From: Thiodiazotropha sp050305635
GTDB lineage: Bacteria; Pseudomonadota; Gammaproteobacteria; Chromatiales; Chromatiaceae
DNA: 64,000 nucleotides
Assembly: GCA_050305635.1 (NCBI GenBank)
Contig: JBNLFS010000111.1
Span: 16,176 to 80,175 of the forward strand
Direction of reading: 5' to 3'
The translations under genes and the position numbers were made by a program. The notes beneath the pieces are model-generated. The model was not told the DNA's origin, made no database searches, and saw nothing but the letters and a program-made list of their open reading frames with translations. Below, piece after piece: positions 49,797-58,030 of the stretch (positions are counted from its first letter, which is position 1; the number at the start of each line of letters is the position of its first letter).

Positions 49797-50264
49797 ATGA
49801 AATGGTTGATAACCGCACTGTTGCTGCCTGGACTGGCGTTTGCTCAGCAACCACCTCCAGGTCAGGGTCAGCCCATCGACCCTCAGCAATATTTCGATAA
49901 ATCGAAAGCGATGATGTTACCGGCCATAGAGATGAGTCTGCCCGTGCTGCAGCAGACCCAGAGCTGCCTGACCCAGGCGGGAGATGCCGGGAGTTTTCAG
50001 AAATGCGTCGATATGCTCAATGATCTGGAGCAGCAGATGAAAGCGAAGATCGGTGGGCCGAAAGGCGCGCCATCCGACGCACCCAACGCTCAGCAACCGG
50101 CGGTCAAGCCGATCGAGTACACGGAGCAGAACAAGGCCAATATGCTCAAGTTCGTCGAGCAATCCATAGTGGCTGGCCAGGCGATGAGGCAGTGTTTTGA
50201 CGCCAGTACTACCGGGGAGCAGATGGACCGCTGCATGAAAGCCGCGAAACCCAAACAACCTTGA
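49797..50264 (+). CDS. Small exported protein of unknown function
   Basis: A 155-residue protein with a signal peptide at about 1-16 (MKWLITALLLPGLAFA). The mature part has two similar helical segments, each with a pair of cysteines: PVLQQTQSCLTQAG with FQKCVDML, and AMRQCFDA with MDRCMKAA, joined by a Pro/Ala-rich linker. This suggests two related helical hairpins each closed by a disulfide (CX..C). No family is recognised. It has a strong ribosome-binding site and is convergent with glcE. Confidence 0.78.
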   Translation: MKWLITALLLPGLAFAQQPPPGQGQPIDPQQYFDKSKAMMLPAIEMSLPVLQQTQSCLTQAGDAGSFQKCVDMLNDLEQQMKAKIGGPKGAPSDAPNAQQPAVKPIEYTEQNKANMLKFVEQSIVAGQAMRQCFDASTTGEQMDRCMKAAKPKQP

Positions 50265-50274
50265 ACGGATCGTC

Positions 50275-51348
50275 TCAGTCTTCGGGGTAAAGCCGCCCCG
50301 GATTGAGGATTCCCCGCGGATCGAAAACCCGCTTCAGACCTTGTTGCAGTTCCGCGATTCTGGGATGGAGCGGGTGAAACACCTCACCCGTCCGATCGCC
50401 CCCACGGAACAGCATGGCATGGCCCCCCTGGTGAGCTGCTTGAGAGCGGATTTCGTCTTCTGGTTTATGGCTGAAGATCCAACGTTGACCTCCCGCCCAT
50501 TCGCTCATTACCGGCTCATCGAAATCCAGTCGAGCCGTGGGTGGTACCGCAATTCGCCACAGGGGGGCGTTGTTGCTGAAAAATGCATGTTTATGGTCCC
50601 GGACCTCAGACCAGAATGTGCCGGGCAGCTCCTCTCCAGGGGTGATGCCATATCGGCTAAGTATTTGTTTGACCCGTTCTGCCCCGCATGCCAGACGCAG
50701 GGCGTAATCCTCCCCGTTCTGGCAGGTGGCGGTGATCGGCATGGCCTCGTTGAGCATGCGTTTCACCAGCGCTACCGCCGACTCCGGTGAAGCGCTGAAA
50801 CGGATTCCGATCTCCTCCTGGGGTTTGGGCAGTACCTTGACCGAAACCTCGAGCAGGATGCCCAGCGTGCCCAGGGCGCCGGCCATCAAGCGGGAGACGT
50901 CATACCCGGCGACGTTCTTCATCACCTGTCCGCCAAACTTGAGGATTCGTCCCTTGCCATCGAGCAGTTTGACGCCGAGCAACAGATCCCTTGGGGAACC
51001 GCCCCAGGGGCGGCGAGGGCCGCTGAGGCCGGAGGCGATCGCGCCGCCCAGAGTGCCGCCCGAGTCGAAACGTGGAGGCTCGAAGGGCAGCATCTGCCCC
51101 TGGGCGTGCAGGGTCTCTTCGATCTCCTTGAGGGGTGTGCCGGCCCGGGCTGTGATGACCAGTTCAGTGGGTTGATAGTCCACAATGCCCCGGTGCCCGC
51201 TCAACTCCAGGACTTCACCGGTTTCCGTGAGTCTGCCGTAAAAGTATTTACTCCCCGATCCCACCAGGCGGAGTGGCGTCCCCTTGCTCCAGGCCTCCCG
51301 CACGGTGTTTTGCAGAACCGGGCTGTCGTCGCGATCCGTCATGTTCAA
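50275..51348 (-). CDS. glcE: Glycolate oxidase subunit GlcE
   Basis: FAD-binding subunit of glycolate oxidase, which makes glyoxylate from glycolate. The 357 residues contain the FAD-linked oxidase domain with the pattern ARAGTPLKEIEETLHAQGQM and FDSGGTLGGAIASGLSGPRRPW near 96-117, shorter than GlcD and without its C-terminal oxidase part. The start overlaps the glcD stop (ATGA). The iron-sulfur subunit gene glcF, which usually follows, is not present: the next gene is in opposite orientation 10 bases away. Confidence 0.92.
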   Translation of the reverse strand: MNMTDRDDSPVLQNTVREAWSKGTPLRLVGSGSKYFYGRLTETGEVLELSGHRGIVDYQPTELVITARAGTPLKEIEETLHAQGQMLPFEPPRFDSGGTLGGAIASGLSGPRRPWGGSPRDLLLGVKLLDGKGRILKFGGQVMKNVAGYDVSRLMAGALGTLGILLEVSVKVLPKPQEEIGIRFSASPESAVALVKRMLNEAMPITATCQNGEDYALRLACGAERVKQILSRYGITPGEELPGTFWSEVRDHKHAFFSNNAPLWRIAVPPTARLDFDEPVMSEWAGGQRWIFSHKPEDEIRSQAAHQGGHAMLFRGGDRTGEVFHPLHPRIAELQQGLKRVFDPRGILNPGRLYPED

Positions 51349-52805
51349 AATCGCTCCAGTTCCGGAAAACGCAGCTTGCCGGCATGCACGTGCATGGCGC
51401 CATATTCGGCACAGCGGGCCAGGGTGGGGATCGCCTTACCCGGATTGAGCAGTCCCAGGGGATCGAATACCGCTTTCACCGCATGGAAGACCTCCAGTTC
51501 ATCCTCCTGGAACTGGGCGCACATCTGGTCGATCTTCTCCAGGCCCACCCCATGTTCTCCGGTGATGGTGCCGCCGACTGCGACACAGAGTTCGAGGATC
51601 TCCGCGCCAAAGCGCTCCGCCTTGTCCAGTTCCCCGGGTTGATTCGCATCGTACAGAATCAGCGGATGCAGGTTGCCGTCTCCGGCGTGGAAAACGTTCG
51701 CGCAACGAAGCCCGTAGTGTTGGGACATTTCACCGATCCGCTTGAGAACCTTGCCCAGCTGGTTCCTGGGGATGGTGCCGTCCATGCAGTAGTAGTCTGG
51801 GGCAAGACGGCCAACGGCGGGAAACGCGTTTTTGCGTCCCGCCCAGAAGCGCATGCGCTCCTGATCATCCCGTGCGGTCATCACCCGGGTGGCCCCGGAT
51901 GCCATGAGGATCCGGCGTACCCGCATGATCTCATCGGATACTTCGTCGTTCGCCCCATCCACCTCGCAGAGCAGGATCGCCGCGGCATCGGTGGGATAAC
52001 CGGCGTGGACGAAGTCTTCGGCCGCCTGGATCGAGAGACTGTCCATCATCTCCAGGCCGGCCGGCAGAATGCCTTGGGCGATGATGGCGGCCACCGCGTC
52101 ACCTGCGGTTTCGATATCGTCGAAGGCCGCCAGGGCGACCTGCTGCCGCTCCGGGATCGGTAGCAGCTTCACCACCACTTCGACCACCACCCCGAGCATG
52201 CCCTCCGATCCGGTGATCAGGGTCAGCAGGTCGAGCCCGGGACCGTCAAGGGCCCGGGTGCCCAGGGTCAGGCGTTCTCCGGAGATGGTGATCAGGGTGA
52301 CCTGGAGTACGTTGTGCAGGGTCAGGCCGTACTTCAGGCAATGCACCCCACCCGCATTCTCCGCCACGTTGCCGCCGATGGAGCAGGCGATCTGAGAGGA
52401 GGGGTCCGGTGCATAGTAGAGTCCGTGAGGCTTGGCCGCTTCGCTCACTGCCAGGTTGCGCACGCCGGGCTGTACCCGCGCGATCCGGTCGTCTGGGTTG
52501 ATCTCGAGAATCCGGTTCAGGCGGGCCAGACTCAACAGCACGCCCTGCTCGTGGGGTAGAGCGCCCCCGGAAAGGCCGGTGCCGGCGCCCCGGGCTACCA
52601 GGGGGATTTCCCGCTCCAGGCAATAACGTAAGATGGCCGCCACCTGCTGCTCATCCGTGGGGAGAAGCACGATCAGCGGAACCCTGCGATAGGCGGATAG
52701 GCCGTCACATTCGAAGGGGACCAGTTCCTCTTCGCGGTAGATGACGCAATCGTCTGGGAGCATCTGCTGAAATGCCCGCGCCAGGGTCTGTCGATCGGCT
52801 GTCAT
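51345..52805 (-). CDS. glcD: Glycolate oxidase subunit GlcD
   Basis: FAD-dependent catalytic subunit. It has 486 residues: the FAD-binding PCMH domain with VARGAGTGLSGGALP (about 71-85) and PDPSSQIACSIGGNVAENAGG (about 133-153, split across the two glycine-rich turns), then the C-terminal oxidase domain with VFHAGDGNLHPL and GTITGEHGVGLEK near 390-415. First gene of the leftward glcD-glcE pair and divergent from the TonB2-type operon with a 264-base gap. Needs a separate GlcF to be functional as the classic three-subunit enzyme. Confidence 0.94.
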   Translation of the reverse strand: MTADRQTLARAFQQMLPDDCVIYREEELVPFECDGLSAYRRVPLIVLLPTDEQQVAAILRYCLEREIPLVARGAGTGLSGGALPHEQGVLLSLARLNRILEINPDDRIARVQPGVRNLAVSEAAKPHGLYYAPDPSSQIACSIGGNVAENAGGVHCLKYGLTLHNVLQVTLITISGERLTLGTRALDGPGLDLLTLITGSEGMLGVVVEVVVKLLPIPERQQVALAAFDDIETAGDAVAAIIAQGILPAGLEMMDSLSIQAAEDFVHAGYPTDAAAILLCEVDGANDEVSDEIMRVRRILMASGATRVMTARDDQERMRFWAGRKNAFPAVGRLAPDYYCMDGTIPRNQLGKVLKRIGEMSQHYGLRCANVFHAGDGNLHPLILYDANQPGELDKAERFGAEILELCVAVGGTITGEHGVGLEKIDQMCAQFQEDELEVFHAVKAVFDPLGLLNPGKAIPTLARCAEYGAMHVHAGKLRFPELERF

Positions 52806-52976
52806 GAATGGCTCCTGGTGTTCTTATGCCTCACGTCGCGGAAGGTCGCGATCCCGCCCATCAACCCGGCAGGGCTGGCGGCGGGTTCGTGATGAACCAC
52901 GGATTCGGAAGGGTTGTGACCCGCAATGTCTGAATCGGTAAGGTTACAGAATCAAGGATACTGAAAACACAGCCAT

Positions 52977-52990
52977 CTTATCCGGATAAG
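52977..52990. promoter_or_regulatory. Palindrome in the glcD / TonB operon divergent region
   Basis: CTTATCCGGATAAG is a perfect 14-base palindrome located 25 bases upstream of the -35 of the TonB-operon promoter. It is a candidate operator for either divergent unit. It does not resemble a Fur box. Confidence 0.4.
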
Positions 52991-53015
52991 GGGTGGGGTG
53001 TCTTCCGCCATTTCG

Positions 53016-53044
53016 TTGAGTGTGCCTCGCGCAGACCGTATGAT
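53016..53044 (+). promoter_or_regulatory. Sigma70-type promoter of TonB2-like operon
   Basis: TTGAGT (53016-53021) and TATGAT (53039-53044) with an exact 17-base spacer, 25 bases before the ATG of the first gene. Both hexamers are close to consensus and the position fits a short leader. Confidence 0.6.
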
Positions 53045-53069
53045 GAGTAAAATTCTTTGAGTGGTAACT

Positions 53070-53843
53070 ATGAAGCGACTCGTTAGTATCGCAATCGTTA
53101 TGGCCGGACTGCTGATCGTGGACAGGGTCATGTCCCAGGATGTCCTGAACCAAGCCATGGAGCTGGAGCTGCAAACCCAGAAGGCGGCCCGCTCATCCCA
53201 GCAGACCGTGGAGCGGTTGGATGACGAATCCCGTAAGATGCTCGAAGAGTATCGTCTGCTGAATCAGCAATTGGAGCGTACCCGGCGGGAAAACGAAGAG
53301 CTCCAGGCAGCTGTCTCACAGCAATCAGACGAACTCCAGCGCATTGACACGGAGCTTGGTGATATCGAACGCCTGCGAGACGATCTGGATCCCCTGATGG
53401 TGGATATGCTGGACGCGCTGAAGCAGTTGGTGACTCTGGATACCCCCTTTCTCGCAGATGAGCGTCAGGCCCGGGTGAACGCCCTAGAGACCCAGTTCAA
53501 TGAGCGGGACGGGACCCTATCTGAACGCTTCAGGCAGCTGCTCGAGGCCTACCAGATCGAGGTCGATTACGCGCGTAACATCGAGGCCTACGAGGGCGAG
53601 TGGGTGGCCCAGGACGGGTCCCGCAAGGTGGTGGACTATCTGCGCCTGGGACGGGTCGGTTTCTTCTATCAGAGCCTGGATGGTGGGGAAGGCGGTGTCT
53701 GGGATAACCGGCAGCGCACCTGGCGAACCCTCGACAAGGCCTACCTGGCCGGGCTTGAGAAGGCGATCCGGATCGCGCGCAAACAGATGCCGCCGGATCT
53801 GCTGGAACTGCCGCTGTGGCTACCGGGAGCACCGGACGCATGA
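53070..53843 (+). CDS. DUF3450 periplasmic coiled-coil protein
   Basis: A 257-residue exported protein: signal peptide or N-terminal anchor to about 22, a long coiled coil (about 28-105, rich in Glu, Gln, Leu and Arg) and a C-terminal globular part with YEGEWVAQDGSRKVVDYLRLG and GFFYQSLDGG. DUF3450 proteins are regularly the first gene of TonB2/TtpC-type operons in vibrios and relatives, thought to assist coupling between the inner-membrane complex and the outer membrane. ATG 53070 has GAGTGG upstream. It overlaps the next gene by four bases. Confidence 0.9.
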   Translation: MKRLVSIAIVMAGLLIVDRVMSQDVLNQAMELELQTQKAARSSQQTVERLDDESRKMLEEYRLLNQQLERTRRENEELQAAVSQQSDELQRIDTELGDIERLRDDLDPLMVDMLDALKQLVTLDTPFLADERQARVNALETQFNERDGTLSERFRQLLEAYQIEVDYARNIEAYEGEWVAQDGSRKVVDYLRLGRVGFFYQSLDGGEGGVWDNRQRTWRTLDKAYLAGLEKAIRIARKQMPPDLLELPLWLPGAPDA

Positions 53844-55177
53844 GGTCTCTGCATATCGTCCTGATCTGCTGCGCCGGACTCCTTGGTTCGGGTAATGGTC
53901 TGGCACAGACCGATCCCCTGCGGAACCTGTTGCAGGAGGTACATGAATCCCGCGAACAGCAGCTGCAGCAGATCCAGGCACGGGAACAGCGATTCCTGGA
54001 AACCCGCGATAGCCGCAAGGCGCAGCTGGATGCGGTGCGCCAGGCACTGCAGGAAGCACAGGCGCAAAAGGCACAGTTGGAGACCCTGCGCGAGACCCAG
54101 GCATCGCGTCTGGAAACCCTGCGCCAACAGCTCAATGAACGCACCGGTACCTTCGGTGAGCTGTTCGGCATCGTCCGCCAGGTGGCCACAGAGAACCTCA
54201 ACCTGTTCCGCAACGATCAGACTTCGGCGCTCGGCAAGAATGATCTGCCGGTGCTTGAAACCATAGCCACCAGCCGCTCCCTGCCGTCCATTGGACGCCT
54301 GCAGGATCTGTGGGAGATTATGCTGCAGCGTATCGTGCGTTCCGGTGAGGTATGGCACGCCCAATTGCCTGTGATCCATAACACCGGTGAGGAGTCCATG
54401 GGCGAAGTGATCGGCATCGGCCTGTTCAATGCGGTCTCTGATGGCCGCTATCTGCGCTATCTGCCTGAAACCGGGCGTTTCGTGGAACTCGGTCGCCAGC
54501 CGCCGCCGCGCTATCAGCTGATGGCGAAGGCTTTGGAAACCCCGCAGGGTGGTCTGCAGCGGGTCGCTGTGGATCCTTCCCGGGGTGCCATACTCTCCCT
54601 GTTGGTACAGTCGCCCACGTTCCTGGAACGCATCCAGCAGGGCGGATATATCGGCTATCTGATCCTCTTGCTGGGGGCCATGGGCGTGTTAGTGATGCTC
54701 GAACGCCTGTTCAGCCTGGCCCGGATCTGGCGCCGGCTGAATCATCAGCGTCAGCACCCTGAACCACGGGAGGACAATCCACTCGGTCGATTGTTGAAGG
54801 TGGCCCTGATGCATTCTCAGCTACCATCCGATGCTCTGCAAAAACATCTGGATGAGGCCATACTCCGGGAACTTCCCGCGATTAAGCGCGGATTGCGGAT
54901 ACTCGCCATTTTTGCCGCCATCTCGCCACTCCTGGGGCTGCTCGGTACGGTCACCGGCATGATCGAGACCTTTCAGTCCATCACCCTGTTCGGCACCGGT
55001 GATCCGAAGCTGATGTCCGGGGGTATTTCCCAGGCTCTGGTCACCACCGAACTCGGTCTGGCGGTCGCCATCCCCCTGGTGCTGGTGCACAGCCTGCTGA
55101 GTGGACGCAGCAACCGGGTGATTCGTCTCCTCGACCAGGAGAGTGCGGCGCTCGTCGCTGCCCGTGCGGGGGGCTGA
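53840..55177 (+). CDS. ttpC: TtpC-like extended ExbB (MotA/TolQ/ExbB family)
   Basis: A 445-residue proton-channel family protein with a long N-terminal extension. Signal peptide about 1-22, periplasmic coiled-coil region about 24-110, a further periplasmic domain, then the ExbB core with three helices (about 268-288, 357-376, 402-422), including PLLGLLGTVTGMIETFQ and GGISQALVTTELGLAVAIP. This matches TtpC of the Vibrio TonB2 system, which is needed in addition to ExbB and ExbD. The start overlaps the DUF3450 stop (ATGA) and the stop is followed one base later by the exbB start. Confidence 0.9.
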   Translation: MRSLHIVLICCAGLLGSGNGLAQTDPLRNLLQEVHESREQQLQQIQAREQRFLETRDSRKAQLDAVRQALQEAQAQKAQLETLRETQASRLETLRQQLNERTGTFGELFGIVRQVATENLNLFRNDQTSALGKNDLPVLETIATSRSLPSIGRLQDLWEIMLQRIVRSGEVWHAQLPVIHNTGEESMGEVIGIGLFNAVSDGRYLRYLPETGRFVELGRQPPPRYQLMAKALETPQGGLQRVAVDPSRGAILSLLVQSPTFLERIQQGGYIGYLILLLGAMGVLVMLERLFSLARIWRRLNHQRQHPEPREDNPLGRLLKVALMHSQLPSDALQKHLDEAILRELPAIKRGLRILAIFAAISPLLGLLGTVTGMIETFQSITLFGTGDPKLMSGGISQALVTTELGLAVAIPLVLVHSLLSGRSNRVIRLLDQESAALVAARAGG

Positions 55178-55178
55178 G

Positions 55179-55607
55179 TTGGACTGGTTGTACGCCCATC
55201 TGTCCACCGATGCGCTGGGCCTGCTGGAGCGGGGCGGGGTTGTTCTGCTGTTGATTCTGCTGCTTTCGTTTCTGATGTGGACACTGATTGTGTTCGCCTA
55301 CCTCAAACTCTGGTGGAAAACCGACCTGGAATCTCCGGATGCGTTGCTGACCTGGTTGCCCCTGATTCTCTCCCTGGTACAGATCCTGCCGATGCTGGGT
55401 CTGCTCGGCACCATCGAGGCCATGATCGAGCTGTTTTACGTCATCGCGCAACATGGTAGCGGCAACATCCGAGGCATGGCCGGCGGTATCTCACAGGCCC
55501 TCATCACCACCCTGGCCGGTCTCGTGACCTCACTGTCCGGGTACTACTTTTCCAGCGATCTTCGGCATCGTCTGCAACAGCGGATGCCTGCGGTGGAGAT
55601 GGTGTAA
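55179..55607 (+). CDS. exbB: ExbB-family proton channel subunit
   Basis: A 142-residue short ExbB. Three helices (about 18-40, 58-80, 105-125), with GGISQALITTLAGLVTSL corresponding to the conserved third-helix region. The start is probably TTG 55179 (LDWLYAHL), with a G-rich site six bases upstream; GTG 55143 would overlap ttpC by 35 bases. The stop overlaps exbD (TAATG). It complements TtpC in the TonB2-type complex. Confidence 0.88.
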   Translation: MDWLYAHLSTDALGLLERGGVVLLLILLLSFLMWTLIVFAYLKLWWKTDLESPDALLTWLPLILSLVQILPMLGLLGTIEAMIELFYVIAQHGSGNIRGMAGGISQALITTLAGLVTSLSGYYFSSDLRHRLQQRMPAVEMV

Positions 55608-56017
55608 TGCGTCATCAACATGGGGATGAGGATAACGGGGAATTGGCGATCAATCTGACACCGCTGATCGACATGGTCTTCATCCTGCTGATCTTCTTCA
55701 TGGTGACCTCGTCTTTCGTGAAAGAGACCGGTGTGGATGTGGATCGACCCAGTGCTGCTACCGCCCAGATAAAACCCCAGACCGCCATTCTGATCGCGGT
55801 CACGCAACAGGGCGCGGTGTGGATCGACCGGCGCAAGATCGATCTGCGCGCTGTGAGGGCCAACGTGGAGCGGCTGCATGCGGAGAATCCGGAAGGCGCC
55901 GTGGTCATTACCGCGGATCGTGAGGCGCCCACCGGGGTGGTTATCCGGGTGCTCGACCAGGCCCGATTAGCCGGGGTGGAGAGTGTGGCGATTGCCGCCG
56001 ACCGGGACGGTGAGTGA
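55607..56017 (+). CDS. exbD: ExbD-family proton channel subunit
   Basis: A 136-residue single-pass inner-membrane protein. The N-terminal helix contains the essential aspartate (Asp about 22) in INLTPLIDMVFILLIFFMV, followed by a periplasmic domain with DRPSAATAQIK and VVITADREAPTGVVIRVLD. It overlaps exbB at its start and the tonB start at its stop, so all are translationally coupled. Confidence 0.94.
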   Translation: MRHQHGDEDNGELAINLTPLIDMVFILLIFFMVTSSFVKETGVDVDRPSAATAQIKPQTAILIAVTQQGAVWIDRRKIDLRAVRANVERLHAENPEGAVVITADREAPTGVVIRVLDQARLAGVESVAIAADRDGE

Positions 56018-56634
56018 TGCGTCTGTTTGTGGGATTGTTGAGCGCACTGTTGATCAACCTGGCGCTGTTCTGGCTACTCGAAGCGATGCTGCGTGAAAAG
56101 GCGGTGACTCTGCCGACCCTGCCAGCCATGGATCGGGTCAACTTCGTTCGTCTGGCCAAAGCACCTGAACCGCCCGAGGCGCAACCGCCACGGGAGGCGC
56201 AGCGGCAGGAACCCCCTCCGGTTCACCCGCAGCGACAGGTGGAGCTGGTGAAGTCTTTGACACCGCCCACCCGGGACTGGTCGATGCCAGAGATCGACAT
56301 GCCGCTGAATCTGTCCGGGGGACCTTACCTGGGACCCCGGCCGGAGATCCCCACAACCCTGGCGGCGGAACCTGTGCCGCGTATGCGCTTTCCGCCCCGT
56401 TATCCTCAGCGGGCGTTAATGCGTCGGGTCGAGGGTCAGGTGGTCCTGGAGTTCACGATCAATCCGGATGGTAGCGTGAGCGATGCCCGGGTGGTCGAGG
56501 CCGACCCTCCCGGTTACTTCGAACAATCGGCACTGCGCGCCATTACCCGCTGGGAGTTTCATCCGAAGGTCGTGGCGGGTAATCCGGTATCGCGAACCGC
56601 TCGTCAGACCATCACCTACACCCTCAAGCCATGA
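56017..56634 (+). CDS. tonB: Energy transducer TonB
   Basis: A 205-residue periplasm-spanning protein: N-terminal anchor (about 3-25), a Pro/Glu/Arg-rich linker (about 45-75) and a C-terminal TonB domain with FPPRYPQRALMRRVEGQVVLEF, the DGSVSDARVVEADPPGYFEQ block and final AITRWEFHPK. ATG 56017 overlaps the exbD stop; GTG 56014 is also in frame. It drives outer-membrane receptors, one of which lies 1.4 kb downstream. Confidence 0.93.
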   Translation: MRLFVGLLSALLINLALFWLLEAMLREKAVTLPTLPAMDRVNFVRLAKAPEPPEAQPPREAQRQEPPPVHPQRQVELVKSLTPPTRDWSMPEIDMPLNLSGGPYLGPRPEIPTTLAAEPVPRMRFPPRYPQRALMRRVEGQVVLEFTINPDGSVSDARVVEADPPGYFEQSALRAITRWEFHPKVVAGNPVSRTARQTITYTLKP

Positions 56635-57875
56635 GGGTCCCGCATCTCGTGAAACGTTTGGTGTTGATCCTGCTTTATGGATTCAGCACCTTTGTCTGTG
56701 CTGAATCCCTCCCCAGGGACGAAGACCAGGCGCAACGCTACACCTACGACTACCTGTTCATGATCGATGCCCTGATCCGGCACGAAAAGTACGACCGGGC
56801 TCAGCGGGAGCTGGATGCGCTGTTGGAGCGGGTTCGGGACAATCCACAGGACACGGCGCTGGCCTGGCAGGCCTATGGTTATCTGCACATCGGCCGCAAC
56901 GACTTTGGCGCCGCGATCAAAGACTTCAACCTGGCCCTGGAAACCGACACCTTACCGGGTAGTGTGGCGCAGGACTTGCGTTATACCCTGGCCCAGTTGC
57001 TGTATGCCGAGTCTCGCTATGCCGAAGGCCTCAAACAACTCGAAATTTGGAAACGGAAAACGGATCCGCCCCCCCCGCAGGCCGAGGTCTTGGCGGCCCG
57101 GTTTCACTATGCCCTGGAGGCCTGGCAGGCGGCGTACGATGCACTGCAGCGGGCGATCAGCTCAAGCCCTGATCCCGAGGAGTCCTGGTACCAGATGTGG
57201 GTCGGGATCTGTTTCGAGCAGAACTGGCTCAAACGCAGCGTCCCTATACTTCGGCAGATGCTCGAACGATTTCCCGATAAGTCTTCATACTGGCAGCAAT
57301 TGGCGAACGTCCATCTGCAGTTGGGGCAGGTTCACCAGGCCGTCGCGGTGCTGCAACTTGCCCATGCGGCTGATCGGCTGGATGAGGAAGGCGTATTGAG
57401 ACTGGCTCGGCTGCAGATGCAGGACCAGGCACCCTATCAAGCCGCTCGTCTGCTCGAGACCCTGCTCGAAACAGGGGAGCTCAAGGAGACTTCCGTACCT
57501 TTGAAACTGCTGGCGGATGCCTGGTTGCTCGCCCGCGAGCCGGTTCAGGCACTGTCCGTGCTATCGCGTCAGGCCCGTATCGATTCCACGGGCGAAGCCC
57601 AGTTGCGAGCCGGCCGGATACTGTTCGAGCAGGAGCAATGGCAGCAAGCTGCAGAGATGCTCAGAACCGGATTGAGTTTGAATGAACCCGACCGTGTTGA
57701 AGATTGGTTACTGCTAGGCAATGCCTGCTCCAGGCTGCAGCAGTGGGATGAGGCACGATCGGCGGTCGCCTCGGCGCTCCCCCTGGCTCGGGATGATGAA
57801 CAGCGAGCCCTGGTCGATGATTGGATCGCTTATCTGGAATCCCAACCGGGTAACCCCTCTGAAGCCAGCAAATGA
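56631..57875 (+). CDS. Exported TPR protein of TonB2-type operon
   Basis: A 414-residue protein with a signal peptide (cleavage near residue 24, after CA of FVCAE) and at least six TPR-like units of about 34 residues, such as AWQAYGYLHIGRNDFGAAIKDF and QQLANVHLQLGQVHQAVAVL. TPR proteins of this type close TonB2/TtpC operons in marine gammaproteobacteria. It overlaps the tonB stop by four bases (ATGA). Its role is likely to be scaffolding between the TonB complex and receptor or periplasmic partners; this is inference. Confidence 0.88.
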   Translation: MRVPHLVKRLVLILLYGFSTFVCAESLPRDEDQAQRYTYDYLFMIDALIRHEKYDRAQRELDALLERVRDNPQDTALAWQAYGYLHIGRNDFGAAIKDFNLALETDTLPGSVAQDLRYTLAQLLYAESRYAEGLKQLEIWKRKTDPPPPQAEVLAARFHYALEAWQAAYDALQRAISSSPDPEESWYQMWVGICFEQNWLKRSVPILRQMLERFPDKSSYWQQLANVHLQLGQVHQAVAVLQLAHAADRLDEEGVLRLARLQMQDQAPYQAARLLETLLETGELKETSVPLKLLADAWLLAREPVQALSVLSRQARIDSTGEAQLRAGRILFEQEQWQQAAEMLRTGLSLNEPDRVEDWLLLGNACSRLQQWDEARSAVASALPLARDDEQRALVDDWIAYLESQPGNPSEASK

Positions 57876-58030
57876 GCGGGGCATAGCACGCAGAGCTGAG
57901 TCATATACCGCAGGTTTCAGGGTTACTGATTGGCATAACAATACAATATTCAATTCGATTCAGGGGCTTATCGCTTTGGTCTGAAAATTGCGTTTGTCTT
58001 GCGGATTATAACGACCATAAGAGGTAAAAA

